Assembly: GCF_001570965.1 (NCBI RefSeq)
Contig: NZ_BCSR01000016.1
Location: 1-54,279, forward strand
Length of the DNA stretch: 54,279 nucleotides
Source of the DNA: Janibacter corallicola NBRC 107790
Lineage (GTDB): Bacteria; Actinomycetota; Actinomycetes; Actinomycetales; Dermatophilaceae
Direction: 5' to 3'
Of the stretch, positions 36,547 through 47,736 are shown piece after piece. The notes below the pieces were generated by a model, which saw nothing but the letters and a program-made list of their open reading frames with translations, was not told the DNA's origin and made no database searches. The position numbers were made by a program, and so were the translations under genes. Every line of letters begins with the position of its first letter. Positions within the stretch are counted from its first letter, which is position 1.

Positions 36547-38337
36547 TCACCGCACCGTCGGCAGCCCCAGCTCGACCTTGCGCGAGGGCCCGTGGGTGAA
36601 GGCGGTGACCGCCCGCACCTGCGGCTCGACGGGGTCGAGCCGCTGGTAGGCCTCCCCCTGCGACGGACGCGGGTCGGCCTCGCCGACGTTGGGCCAGAGC
36701 GAGAAGGCCCGCTCGGCCTGCGCGGTGATCGTCAGCGAGGGGTTCACCCCCAGGTTGGCCGAGACGGCGGAGCCGTCGACGACCGAGAGGCCGGAGTGGC
36801 CCCACAGTCGGTGGTAGGGGTCGACGACGCCGGTCGCCGGGGAATCGCTGATCGGCACCCCACCGAGGAAGTGGGCCGTCAGCGGGATGTCGAAGGCCTC
36901 GCCCCACGTCCCACCCGGGTAGGTCCTCATCCCGAGCCGCTCCGCCAGCCGCTCCGCGATGACCCTGATCCCCCGGTGCCCGGCCTCGATGTAGGTCGGG
37001 TTCTCCTCGCCGTGCCCCTGCCGGGAGGTCAGTCGCCGTCCACCGAGACGGCCACGTCCCAGCGAGGTCGTCAGCGAGTTGTCCAGGCTCTGCATGACCA
37101 GGCCGATCACGGTGCTGTCGGCGAAGTGGGCCCCCGGGGGGAACCAGGCGATCAGCGCCGGGATCTGCCGGGGCAGCTCCGCGAGGAGCTTCGCGATCCG
37201 GGGGGCGCGTCCGGTCTTCGGCGGCGCCAGGAGCGTGGTGAGCATCCCCATGGCGTCCGAGCCCTGGCCGTAGCGCACGTTCTCGATGTGCGTCGAGGAG
37301 TCCGGGTGGAAGGAGGAGGTGATGGCCACCCCCTTCGTCAGGTCGTCCGCCCCGGTGGGCGGACGCTCGGTGAGTGCCCCGACGAGCGCCTCGGAGTTGG
37401 TCCGGGTCAGCTCACCGAGCTTGTCGCTGATGCCGGGCAGCTCCCCGTCGTCCTTCATCCGGTGCAGCAGGTGCTGGGTGCCCCACGTCCCGGCGGCGAA
37501 GACCACGTGCCGTGCGGTCGTCACCCGGGCGCTGCGGTCACCGCGCCGGTCGGTCGCCTCGTGACGGACCCGGTAGAGCTCGTCGGCGCCCGCGGTGCCG
37601 GGCACGACCCCGACGCGGGTGACGGTGCGCATCGGGATGATCTGCGTCCCGAGCCCCTCGGCGAGGGCGAGGTAGTTCTTCATCAGGGTGTTCTTGGCGC
37701 CGTACCGGCACCCGACCATGCAGTTGCCGCACTCGACGCACGTGCTCCGGTCCGGCCCGGCGCCACCGAAGTACGGGTCGGCCACCGTGGTCCCCTGCGC
37801 ATGGCCCCCCTCCTCGGTGTCGAAGAAGACGCCGACGGGGGTCTTGCGGAAGGTCTCGGGGACCCCCATGTCCTCGGCCGCTGCGCGCATGACCTCCTCG
37901 ACCGGCCCCTCGCAGGGGTTGGTGACCACGCCGAGCATGGAGCTCGCGACGTCGTAGTGCGGCTTGAGCTCGGCCTGCCAGTCGGTGATGTGGCCCCACT
38001 GCCGGTCCTTGAAGAAGACCTCGGGCGGCACGTAGAGCGTGTTGGCGTAGTTCAGCGAGCCACCGCCCACCCCGGCGCCGGCGAGGATCATCACGTCCTT
38101 GAGCAGGTGGACCCGCTGGATGCCGTAGCAGCCCAGCTTCGGGGCCCACAGGAAGTTCTTCAGGTCCCAGCTCGTCCGCGCGAAGTCCTCGTCCTCGAAG
38201 CGCCGACCGGCCTCGAGGACGGTGACCCGGTACCCCTTCTCCGAGAGACGAAGGGCGGCGACGGATCCGCCGAAACCGGAGCCGACGACCAGGACGTCGG
38301 TGTCGACCGTCGTCTGCAGCTGCGGAGTGTCGCTCAC
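36547..38337 (-). CDS. GMC-type flavoprotein oxidoreductase (ChoD-like)
   Basis: The 596-residue FAD enzyme has the dinucleotide loop VVGSGFGGSVAALRL near residue 17, ILAGAGVGGGSLNYAN near 82, and the C-terminal GMC signature with HFLGGVPI and NPSLTITAQAERAF. It resembles the mycobacterial ChoD group (annotated as cholesterol oxidase), which likewise lies beside guaB3 in M. tuberculosis. A ferredoxin-like cysteine set CVECGNCMVGC is present near 198-208. The GTG overlaps the dehydrogenase stop by GTGA, so the two enzymes form an operon. Substrate is probably a sterol or aliphatic alcohol; not proven. Confidence 0.88.
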   Translation of the reverse strand: MSDTPQLQTTVDTDVLVVGSGFGGSVAALRLSEKGYRVTVLEAGRRFEDEDFARTSWDLKNFLWAPKLGCYGIQRVHLLKDVMILAGAGVGGGSLNYANTLYVPPEVFFKDRQWGHITDWQAELKPHYDVASSMLGVVTNPCEGPVEEVMRAAAEDMGVPETFRKTPVGVFFDTEEGGHAQGTTVADPYFGGAGPDRSTCVECGNCMVGCRYGAKNTLMKNYLALAEGLGTQIIPMRTVTRVGVVPGTAGADELYRVRHEATDRRGDRSARVTTARHVVFAAGTWGTQHLLHRMKDDGELPGISDKLGELTRTNSEALVGALTERPPTGADDLTKGVAITSSFHPDSSTHIENVRYGQGSDAMGMLTTLLAPPKTGRAPRIAKLLAELPRQIPALIAWFPPGAHFADSTVIGLVMQSLDNSLTTSLGRGRLGGRRLTSRQGHGEENPTYIEAGHRGIRVIAERLAERLGMRTYPGGTWGEAFDIPLTAHFLGGVPISDSPATGVVDPYHRLWGHSGLSVVDGSAVSANLGVNPSLTITAQAERAFSLWPNVGEADPRPSQGEAYQRLDPVEPQVRAVTAFTHGPSRKVELGLPTVR

Positions 38338-39926
38338 TTGATGCCCATCGCCTTCATCGCCCGCAGGCCGGTGGAGAGCACCCGCGCGTAGGCCTTGTCG
38401 CTCAGCCCGTGCGAGGCGGCGATCGGCAGCAGGTGCTGCGCCGCGACCGTCTGCGCCTCGGTGTAGCGCAGGATGCCCTCGGCGCCGTGCCGCCGGCCGA
38501 CGCCGGAGGCCTTCATCCCGCCCATCGGGGCGCCCATCGAGGCCCAGGCCGCGCTGTAGGCCTCGTTGATGTTCACCGTCCCGGTCCGCAGCCGGGCCGC
38601 GACGCCGCGGGCCCGGGGGACGTCCCGGCACCAGATGGAGGAGTTCAGCCCGTACTCGGTGTCGTTGGCCAGGGCGATGGCCGCCTCGTCATCGGGCACG
38701 CGGGTGATCGCCACGAGCGGCCCGAAGGTCTCCTCGTCGCGACACCGCATGTCCGCGGTCACCCCCTCGAGGACGGTCGGCTCGAAGACGTACGGCCCCA
38801 CCTCCGGCCGGTGCCGACCACCGGCGAGGACGCTCGCCCCCTTCGCCACGGCGTCATCGAGGTGGGCACGGACCGTCTCCAGCTGGGCGGGGCTGACGAG
38901 GGAGCCCATGTCGTAGCCGTAGGCCAGCTCCGTCCCCAGCCGCATCGCCTGGACCGCCTCGACGAAGCGCGGGACGAACTCGTCGGCGATCGACTCGTGG
39001 ACCAGCAGCCGCTCGGTGGAGATGCACAGCTGGCCACTGCTGGAGAAGCACGCCCGCACTGCCCCCGCCACCGCGGTGTCGAGGTCGACGTCGTCGGTGA
39101 CGTACACCGAGTTCTTGCCGCCGAGCTCCATGCTGAAGGAGACCAGCCGCTGCGCCGCCGAGGCCGCGACGCGCCGGCCGGTCGCGGTGGAGCCGGTGTA
39201 GGCGACGTAGTCCGCGGTGTCCACGATCGCCTGCCCGGCCTCGGAGCCGGTCCCGAGGACGACCTGGAGGACGCCCTGCGGCAGCCCGGCCCGGTAGAGC
39301 AGCTCGATCGCCGCGAGGGCGGTGAGGGAGCCCTGCTGGTCGGGACGGAGCACGACGGCGTTGCCGGCCATGAGCGCCGGGAGCGCGTCGGTGATGGCCA
39401 GGCTGAGCGGGTAGTTCCACGGGGAGACGATCCCGACGACGCCGACCGGGTGGTGCAGCACACGGGTCTGGGTGAGCACGGGGTAGGCGCCGAGCACGCG
39501 GCGCGGCCGCAGGTGGGACTCGGCGGTGCGCGCGTAGTAGCGGGAGGCCATCGCGGTGTCCGCGATCTCCTCGAAGGCATTGGCCCGGGTCTTGCCGGAC
39601 TCGATCTGGACCAGGTCGAGCAGCTCCACCTGGTGGGTGAGCACCAGGTCGTGGAAGCGCAGCAGGATCCGCTTGCGCTCGGCGAAGGGGGTACCGGCCC
39701 ACCGTGCCTGCGCGGCGCGGGCGGACGCGACGGCCGACTCGACGTCCGCGGCCGAGGAGAGCGGGAGCGCCGCGATCGGCGCCCCGGTCATCGGCGAGTT
39801 CATCGTGAAGGTCTCCGCCCGTGGCCCGGCGACGACCCGCGCGGCGAGGCGACGCGAACGGCTCGGGGCCACGACGTACGTGGCCGTGGGGTCCAGCTCC
39901 GGATCGGCGATGGTCTCGGAAGTCAT
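38334..39926 (-). CDS. gabD2: Succinate-semialdehyde dehydrogenase (NADP-type ALDH)
   Basis: The 530-residue aldehyde dehydrogenase resembles mycobacterial GabD2. Seen: VGIVSPWNYPLSLAI near 160, AYTGSTATGRRV, the general base Glu in FSMELGGKN near 266, and the nucleophile Cys in SSGQLCISTERL near 300. Family members oxidise semialdehydes or fatty aldehydes with NAD(P). The partner GMC oxidoreductase could produce the aldehyde from an alcohol. ATG at 39926 is chosen because TACTCT stands 6 nt before it; a palindrome covers this promoter. Confidence 0.92.
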   Translation of the reverse strand: MTSETIADPELDPTATYVVAPSRSRRLAARVVAGPRAETFTMNSPMTGAPIAALPLSSAADVESAVASARAAQARWAGTPFAERKRILLRFHDLVLTHQVELLDLVQIESGKTRANAFEEIADTAMASRYYARTAESHLRPRRVLGAYPVLTQTRVLHHPVGVVGIVSPWNYPLSLAITDALPALMAGNAVVLRPDQQGSLTALAAIELLYRAGLPQGVLQVVLGTGSEAGQAIVDTADYVAYTGSTATGRRVAASAAQRLVSFSMELGGKNSVYVTDDVDLDTAVAGAVRACFSSSGQLCISTERLLVHESIADEFVPRFVEAVQAMRLGTELAYGYDMGSLVSPAQLETVRAHLDDAVAKGASVLAGGRHRPEVGPYVFEPTVLEGVTADMRCRDEETFGPLVAITRVPDDEAAIALANDTEYGLNSSIWCRDVPRARGVAARLRTGTVNINEAYSAAWASMGAPMGGMKASGVGRRHGAEGILRYTEAQTVAAQHLLPIAASHGLSDKAYARVLSTGLRAMKAMGIK

Positions 39927-39940
39927 TACTCCAGAGTAAT
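39925..39940. promoter_or_regulatory. Palindromic operator over the dehydrogenase promoter
   Basis: ATTACTCCAGAGTAAT has perfect 7-bp arms around a 2-bp centre. On the minus strand it covers the TACTCT -10 box (39933-39938), the spacer and the first two bases of the ATG. A dimeric repressor of the TetR, MarR or GntR type bound here would block initiation at the SSADH-GMC operon. The regulator is not identified in the window. Confidence 0.75.
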
Positions 39941-39993
39941 CCTCCGCGCCGCCGACGACCATCGGAAGGATCCCGTCGTGAGACGTCCGTGGA

Positions 39994-41115
39994 TCAGCTC
40001 GGCTGGTGCGGCGCGACGACGACCTCGATGCGCTGCAGCTCCTTGACCTCGGTGTACCCGGTGGTGGCCATCGCCCGGCGCAGCGCGCCGACGAGGTTGG
40101 TCGTGCCGTCGGCGACCCGGCTCGGGCCGAAGAGGACCTCGTGCAGCGGGGCGACCTGGCCGACCTCGACGCGGGCGCCGCGCGGCAGCTCCGGGTGGTG
40201 GGCCTCGGCGCCCCAGTGGAAACCGCGTCCCGGGGCGTCGGCGGCCCGCGCGAGGGCGGCGCCGAGCATCACCGCGTCGGCACCGCAGGCGATCGCCTTG
40301 ACGATGTCTCCGCTCGTGCCGAGGCCGCCGTCGGCGATGACGTGCACGTACCGACCACCCGACTCGTCGAGGTAGTCCCGGCGGGCGGCCGCGACGTCGG
40401 CGACCGAGCTGGCCATCGGGGCCTGGATGCCTAGGGCCTGCCGGGTCCGGTGCGCCGCTCCCCCGCCGAAGCCGACGAGCACCCCAGCCGCCCCGGTGCG
40501 CATCAGGTGCAGCGCAGCGGTGTAGGTCGCGGCGCCACCGACGATGACCGGCACGTCGAGCTCGTAGATGAAGCGCTTGAGGTTCAGTGGCTCGGCCCGG
40601 CTGCTCACGTGCTCGGCCGAGACGGTCGTGCCCCGGATGACGAAGAGGTCGACGCCGGCGTCGACGACGGTGCGCCAGTGCTGCTGGGTGTGCTGCGGGC
40701 TGAGCGCGCCGGCGACGGTCACGCCCGCCTCGCGGATCTCGCGCAGCCGCTCCGTGATCAGCTCCGGCACGATCGGCGCGGAGTAGATCTCCTGCATCCG
40801 CGCGGTGGCGACCGCGGGGTCGAGCGAGGCGATCTCGGCGAGCAGCGGCTCGGGGTCCTCGTAGCGGGTCCACAGCCCCTCGAGGTCGAGCACGGGTAGC
40901 CCCCCGGCCTCACCGAAGGTGATCGCCGTCGTCGGAGACATCACCGAGTCCATCGGCGCCGCGATGACCGGCATCTCGAAGTGGTAGGCATCGATCTGCC
41001 AGTCCAGCGACACCTCCTCCGGGTCGCGGGTGCGCCGGCTCGGCAGCACCGCGATGTCGTCGAAGGAGTAGGCCCTGTGGCCCCGCTTGCCCCGTCCGAT
41101 CTCGATCTCGTTCAC
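39994..41115 (-). CDS. guaB3: GuaB3 family IMP dehydrogenase-related protein
   Basis: The 373-residue (beta/alpha)8 protein is homologous to IMP dehydrogenase but has no CBS domains. It shows FDDIAVLPSRRTRDPEEVSL, VIAAPMDSVMSP, and GFGGGAAHRTRQALGI where GuaB has [11 protein letters not shown], so the catalytic Cys is missing. IADGGLGTSGDIVKAIACGA is the phosphate-binding region. In mycobacteria the equivalent gene (Rv3410c) sits between choD and guaB2, and its function is not established. GTG at 41115 has TAGGGT 6 nt upstream. Confidence 0.93.
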   Translation of the reverse strand: MNEIEIGRGKRGHRAYSFDDIAVLPSRRTRDPEEVSLDWQIDAYHFEMPVIAAPMDSVMSPTTAITFGEAGGLPVLDLEGLWTRYEDPEPLLAEIASLDPAVATARMQEIYSAPIVPELITERLREIREAGVTVAGALSPQHTQQHWRTVVDAGVDLFVIRGTTVSAEHVSSRAEPLNLKRFIYELDVPVIVGGAATYTAALHLMRTGAAGVLVGFGGGAAHRTRQALGIQAPMASSVADVAAARRDYLDESGGRYVHVIADGGLGTSGDIVKAIACGADAVMLGAALARAADAPGRGFHWGAEAHHPELPRGARVEVGQVAPLHEVLFGPSRVADGTTNLVGALRRAMATTGYTEVKELQRIEVVVAPHQPS

Positions 41116-41121
41116 CCGGCC

Positions 41122-41127
41122 ACCCTA
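41122..41127 (-). promoter_or_regulatory. Leaderless -10 box of guaB3
   Basis: TAGGGT on the minus strand lies exactly 6 nt before the GTG start. Confidence 0.6.
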
Positions 41128-41132
41128 CGGGT

Positions 41133-41162
41133 TTGGTCCAGCCGGTGATGCAGGCGCATAAT
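41133..41162 (+). promoter_or_regulatory. Sigma-70-type promoter of the DHA2 exporter
   Basis: TTGGTC and CATAAT are separated by 18 bp, a good housekeeping promoter in this GC-rich context. The leader to the GTG at 41260 is about 90 nt. Downstream of the -10 the sequence holds the palindrome TGCATGCA, a possible repressor site. Confidence 0.6.
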
Positions 41163-41259
41163 TGGTTGGCCGATGCATGCAACTGTCGCACTCGGCGCCC
41201 GTGGCAACGAGGCCACCACCTCGACCCACGACCCATCGCGCACCCCGTAGGAGACGCCC

Positions 41260-42924
41260 GTGCCGTCCACCTCCAAGCACGACCCCGATCTGCTCGAAGA
41301 GTATCCGGAGAAGATCGACGCCGCGGTCCTCAAGGTCGCCGGCGTCGTCGTCCTCGGGATGATCATGGCGATCCTCGACATCACCGTCGTCAACGTCGCC
41401 CTGCCCCACTTCCAGACCGATCTCGCCCCCGGTGACACCCCGCTGGACTACTCGACCGTCGCCTGGACCGTCACGGCCTACACGCTCGCGCTGGCCAGCG
41501 TCATCCCGCTGACGGGGTGGGCCGCGGACCGCTTCGGCACCAAGCGCCTCTACCTGACGGCGATCGTCCTGTTCGCCCTCGGCTCGACGCTGTGCGCCTT
41601 CGCACCGAACATCCACCTGCTCATCAGCGCCCGGGTCGTCCAGGGCCTCGGCGGCGGGATGCTCATGCCGCTCGGCATGACGATCATGACCCGCGCCGCG
41701 GGTCCGAAGCGCATCGGTCGACTGATGTCCATCCTCGGTATCCCGATGCTGCTGGGCCCCATCGGGGGCCCGATCCTCGGCGGCTGGCTCATCGACAACG
41801 CCCACTGGCTGGACCGCCCCAGCTGGACGTGGATCTTCATGATCAACCTGCCGATCGGCATCATCGCCTTCCTCTACGCCTCGATCGTGCTGCCCAAGGA
41901 CCACACCCAGCCCAGCGAGTCCATCGACCTCGTCGGCCTGGCCCTGATGTCCCCCGGCCTGGCCCTCTTCCTCTACGGGGTCTCGTCCATCCCGGACGCC
42001 GGCACCTTCGCCGACGCCGAGGTGCTCGTCCCGATGATCGTCGGCGCGGTGCTCATCGCCGCCTTCGGCTGGTGGTCGATGAAGCCGAAGCACCCGCTGC
42101 TGGACCTGCGACTCCTCGGCAACCGGCAGTTCTCCGTGGCGGCCCTGACGATGTTCCTCTTCGCCTGCGCCTTCTTCGGTGCCCTGCTGCTCATGCCGAC
42201 CTACTTCCAGCAGGTGCGCGGGGAGAGCACGTTCGACGCCGGGCTGCTCATGGCGCCACAGGGTCTGGGTGCGATGGTGACGATGCCGATCGCGGGCGCG
42301 CTCGTCGACCGCTTCCCCGTCGGCCGGATCGTGCCGGTGGGCATCGCGCTGATCGCCGGCGGGATGTTCACCCTCACCCAGCTGACCGCGGAGTCCAGCT
42401 ACTGGGGCTTCGTCATCCCGGTCCTCTTCGTCATGGGGCTGGGCATGGGCGCGACGATGATGCCGCTGATGACCAGCTCGCTCAAGGCGCTCGTCGGGCC
42501 GCAGGTCGCCCGCGGCTCGACGATGCTGAACATCATCCAGCAGGTCGCCAGCTCCTTCGGCGTGGCCATCGCCTCGGTGCTGCTCACCCGCGGCTACAAC
42601 CAGCACCCGCTCATCGGGCAGGCGCAGGCCTTCGGCGAGGCGAGCAAGGGCGTGAAGGACCCGAGCGCCATCCAGCAGCTGCTGGAGAAGTTCCCCGAGG
42701 TCGGGAAGGTCGCGGCCACGGTCAACGACCCGGGCGCCATGGCCCAGGCGCTGCAGACGGCCGTCCACAGCGACATGGCCGAGGCCTTCGCCTCGACCTA
42801 CTGGGTCTCGGCCTTCCTGTGCCTGGTGACCTTCGTCGTCGCGCTCTTCCTCCCGCGCAAGCACGAGGAGAGCCACATGCTCGACGAGGAGGAGGACGAG
42901 GCGGCCACGCCCGTCGCCTCCTGA
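41260..42924 (+). CDS. DHA2-family MFS drug exporter (EmrB/QacA type)
   Basis: The 554-residue transporter has 14 predicted helices. Motifs: LDITVVNVALPHFQTDL (DHA2 motif D1), GWAADRFGTKRLYL (motif A), and ARVVQGLGGGMLMPLGMTIM (motif C region). A large segment near residues 445-490 forms a charged loop before the last helix, and the C-terminus is acidic (DEEEDEAATPVAS). The family exports drugs or metabolites with protons; the substrate is unknown. GGAG precedes the GTG start. It diverges from guaB3 and ends at a strong terminator. Confidence 0.92.
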   Translation: MPSTSKHDPDLLEEYPEKIDAAVLKVAGVVVLGMIMAILDITVVNVALPHFQTDLAPGDTPLDYSTVAWTVTAYTLALASVIPLTGWAADRFGTKRLYLTAIVLFALGSTLCAFAPNIHLLISARVVQGLGGGMLMPLGMTIMTRAAGPKRIGRLMSILGIPMLLGPIGGPILGGWLIDNAHWLDRPSWTWIFMINLPIGIIAFLYASIVLPKDHTQPSESIDLVGLALMSPGLALFLYGVSSIPDAGTFADAEVLVPMIVGAVLIAAFGWWSMKPKHPLLDLRLLGNRQFSVAALTMFLFACAFFGALLLMPTYFQQVRGESTFDAGLLMAPQGLGAMVTMPIAGALVDRFPVGRIVPVGIALIAGGMFTLTQLTAESSYWGFVIPVLFVMGLGMGATMMPLMTSSLKALVGPQVARGSTMLNIIQQVASSFGVAIASVLLTRGYNQHPLIGQAQAFGEASKGVKDPSAIQQLLEKFPEVGKVAATVNDPGAMAQALQTAVHSDMAEAFASTYWVSAFLCLVTFVVALFLPRKHEESHMLDEEEDEAATPVAS

Positions 42925-42938
42925 CGGGACACGACGGG

Positions 42939-42975
42939 CGAAGGGGGGTCGGAACCACCACCGACCCCCCCTTCG
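42939..42975 (+). terminator. Terminator after the exporter, built from two CGAAGGGGG words
   Basis: CGAAGGGGGGTCGG and its complement, with one extra C in the right arm, enclose an AACCACCA loop 15 bp after the stop. Both stem ends are copies of the window-wide repeat word. No U-tract follows. Confidence 0.8.
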
Positions 42976-43016
42976 TCGTGCATGGTGGAGACCCACGTAC
43001 GAGAGGGAAGAGCCCG

Positions 43017-43292
43017 ATGCCGAGACTCAGGGGCGCCGCAGCCGTCCTGACCGCCGCCGAGACGGCGCGCCAGTGGGCGCGCAGCAATCCCGACCAGGCC
43101 GAGGCCTACATCGACAAGGCCGTCGGCTTCATCGACCGGCGCACCGGCGGGAAGTACCACTCCAAGGTCACCGGACTCTCCGGCCACGCCAAGAAGGCCC
43201 TGACCGGCCGCCCGGCGGTGGGTGGAGCGACCGTCGAGGGCGAGACGGCCCCGGAGGAGCCGCGGCGCCGGTTCCCGGACGCCCGCCACTGA
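43017..43292 (+). CDS. MT0933-like antitoxin family protein
   Basis: The 91-residue basic protein has AYIDKAVGFIDRRTGGKYHSKV, the repeated helical motif of the Rv0909/MT0933-like antitoxin family, followed by HAKKAL and a variable tail. The N-terminus (RGAAAVLTAAETARQWARSN) is divergent. In M. tuberculosis the family pairs with a SRPBCC-type toxin, but no such gene is adjacent, and many family members are orphans. GAGGGAAG precedes the ATG. Confidence 0.7.
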   Translation: MPRLRGAAAVLTAAETARQWARSNPDQAEAYIDKAVGFIDRRTGGKYHSKVTGLSGHAKKALTGRPAVGGATVEGETAPEEPRRRFPDARH

Positions 43293-43293
43293 C

Positions 43294-44313
43294 TCAGACC
43301 TCTGTCTCCTCGAGCACCCGCAGCACGTTGCGGTGCCCCAGGGCCGTCAGGTCCGAGCGGGACCAGCCCCGCTCCCCCAGCGCCGTGAAGAGTCGCGGGT
43401 AGCTCGCGACGTCCTCCAGCCCCACCGGGGTCTCGTCGACGCCGTCGTAGTCGGCGCCGATGCCGAGGTGCTCGATCCCGACCACCTCGCGCAGGTGCTC
43501 GACGTGGGCGATGACGTGCTCGATCGTCGCCACCGGGTCCGGTACGACGTCGGTGCGGCCGAGCACCTCGTCCGCGCGGGCCTGGCTCACGAACTTCGGC
43601 ACGACATTCGCCATGACGATGCCGCCGTTGCCGGGGATGCGCTCGAGGACGTCGTCGGGGACGTTGCGCGGGTGGTCGCACACCGCACGGGCCCCCGAGT
43701 GACTGAACATCACCGGCAGCCGGGTGGCGTCCAGCGCGTCGTGCATCGTCTCGGCGCTGACGTGGGAGAGGTCGACCACGACGCCCAGGTCGTTCATCCG
43801 CGCGACGACCTCCCGGCCGAAGTCGGTCAGGCCGCCGTGCTCGCGCTCGTCCGTCGCCGAGTCGGCCCACTCGGTGTTGTCGTTGTGCGTCAGCGTCATG
43901 TACCGGACCCCGCGGCCCGCGAAGGCCTCCAGCGTCTCCAGCGAGCCGGCGATGCAGTGCCCGCCCTCCATGCCCGTCAGCGCCGCGTGGTGGCCCCGGT
44001 CCCAGGCCCGGCGCACGTCCGCGGCCGTGCGGGCCGGCACCATCTCCTCGTAGCGGGCGCACATCGCCTCGACGAAGTCGATCTGCTCGTGGGTCGCGGT
44101 CACGGCCTCCTGCCCCTGCAGCGAGGTCGGCACCCAGACCGACCAGAGCTGGGCGGCCAGGCCCCCTTCGCGCATCCGCGGCAGGTCGGTGTGCAGCTGC
44201 GGCTGCGGCTGCGAGATGTCGCACGCGTCGAGGTCGTAGGAGGCCAGCTCCCGGTGGTGCCAGGGGAGGTCGTTGTGCCCGTCGAGGACCCGGATGCTCG
44301 CGTGGTTGCTCAT
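43294..44313 (-). CDS. Membrane dipeptidase (peptidase M19)
   Basis: The 339-residue metalloenzyme belongs to the renal dipeptidase family. Zinc ligands are visible in DGHNDLPW (His-x-Asp) near residue 12, the bridging Glu in TGMEGGHCIAG near 115, VVVDLSHVS near 178, and FSHSGARAVCDHPRN near 200. GIGADYDGVDET near 290 carries the late Asp. Members hydrolyse D- or L-dipeptides. ATG at 44313 is set by the family N-terminus. It ends one base from the convergent small gene. Confidence 0.92.
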   Translation of the reverse strand: MSNHASIRVLDGHNDLPWHHRELASYDLDACDISQPQPQLHTDLPRMREGGLAAQLWSVWVPTSLQGQEAVTATHEQIDFVEAMCARYEEMVPARTAADVRRAWDRGHHAALTGMEGGHCIAGSLETLEAFAGRGVRYMTLTHNDNTEWADSATDEREHGGLTDFGREVVARMNDLGVVVDLSHVSAETMHDALDATRLPVMFSHSGARAVCDHPRNVPDDVLERIPGNGGIVMANVVPKFVSQARADEVLGRTDVVPDPVATIEHVIAHVEHLREVVGIEHLGIGADYDGVDETPVGLEDVASYPRLFTALGERGWSRSDLTALGHRNVLRVLEETEV

Positions 44314-44373
44314 GTCGTCAGTCAACCACCGCGCCGCGGCCGGCCGGCACTCCCGGGGTGCATGCTGGGGGTC

Positions 44374-46946
<2,573 letters not shown>

Positions 46947-47119
46947 GGTCACCGCGACGGGCGCCCTCGACGTGACCATTCCCTGACCAAGGCGTCCATT
47001 TTCGTCCCGAACCCTTACTCCACAACGGTTCGGCGCTGGTCGCCCGACTCGTACCTTGATGGGGCAGAACATCGGCGGCGCTGCCGCCGACGGTGAGTCG
47101 TGTTCGAAAGGTGCAGCAG

Positions 47120-47422
47120 ATGGCTCAGGTGCCAACACCCCCGGGACCGGTCGCCGATCGGTGGGAGTGGCAGTTCGACGGCGCCTGCCGGGACACGGGT
47201 AGCGAGTCCTTCTACCACCCGGACGGGGAGCGGGGCGCCGCGCGCCGCATGCGCGATGCCGCCGCCAAGGAGATCTGCGCCCACTGCCCGGTCATCGGCT
47301 CCTGCCGGGAGCACGCCCTCGCCCTCCGCGAGCCCTTCGGGGTCTGGGGCGGGCTGACCGAGGACGAGCGGGCCGCCATCCTGCGCGAGCGCGACCTCGA
47401 GCGCGTGGGTCTCGCCGGCTGA
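47120..47422 (+). CDS. whiB3: WhiB-family iron-sulfur regulator, WhiB3-like
   Basis: The 100-residue protein has the four [4Fe-4S] cysteines C23, C53, C56 and C62 (DGACRD, EICAHCPVIGSC) and the GVWGGLTEDER turn that contacts region 4 of the principal sigma factor. FYHPDGERGAARRMRDAAAKE closely follows WhiB3, and the guaB-whiB3-groEL neighbourhood is shared with M. tuberculosis. WhiB3 senses redox state and controls lipid and stress genes. GAAAGG lies 9 nt before the ATG; an upstream GTG in frame is less likely. Confidence 0.92.
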   Translation: MAQVPTPPGPVADRWEWQFDGACRDTGSESFYHPDGERGAARRMRDAAAKEICAHCPVIGSCREHALALREPFGVWGGLTEDERAAILRERDLERVGLAG

Positions 47423-47468
47423 GGCGGGGCACTCCCCCTTCGCCCGGGCCGACCCGGTCACGGGCACG

Positions 47469-47474
47469 TAGGCT
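47469..47474 (+). promoter_or_regulatory. Leaderless -10 box of the S4-domain gene
   Basis: TAGGCT lies 7 nt before the GTG at 47482. Confidence 0.6.
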
Positions 47475-47481
47475 TGCCACC

Positions 47482-47727
47482 GTGTCCACCGCAGAGCCCG
47501 TCCACATCCGCGACGACGCCATCCGGCTGGGGCAGCTGCTGAAGCTGGCCTCCCTCGTCGAGGACGGCGTGAGCGCGCGCGAGGTCATCGCCGAGGGCCT
47601 GGTCACCGTCGACGGCGAGGTCGAGACGCGGCGCGGGGCGCAGATCGCTGCCGGGTCGGTCGTCGAGCTGGGCGGGCAGCGCATCGAGGTCGTCACCGGG
47701 GAGCCCGAGATCGACGTCCCCTGGTGA
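47482..47727 (+). CDS. S4-domain RNA-binding protein (YbcJ-like)
   Basis: The 81-residue protein consists almost only of an S4 domain: IRLGQLLKLASLVEDG, EVIAEGLVTVDGEVETRRG and GSVVELGGQRIEVV. It resembles YbcJ/RqcP-type small S4 proteins that bind rRNA or tRNA; whether it acts in ribosome quality control is unknown. It ends 9 bp from the convergent racemase-like gene. Confidence 0.88.
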   Translation: MSTAEPVHIRDDAIRLGQLLKLASLVEDGVSAREVIAEGLVTVDGEVETRRGAQIAAGSVVELGGQRIEVVTGEPEIDVPW

Positions 47728-47736
47728 GCCGCCGGG

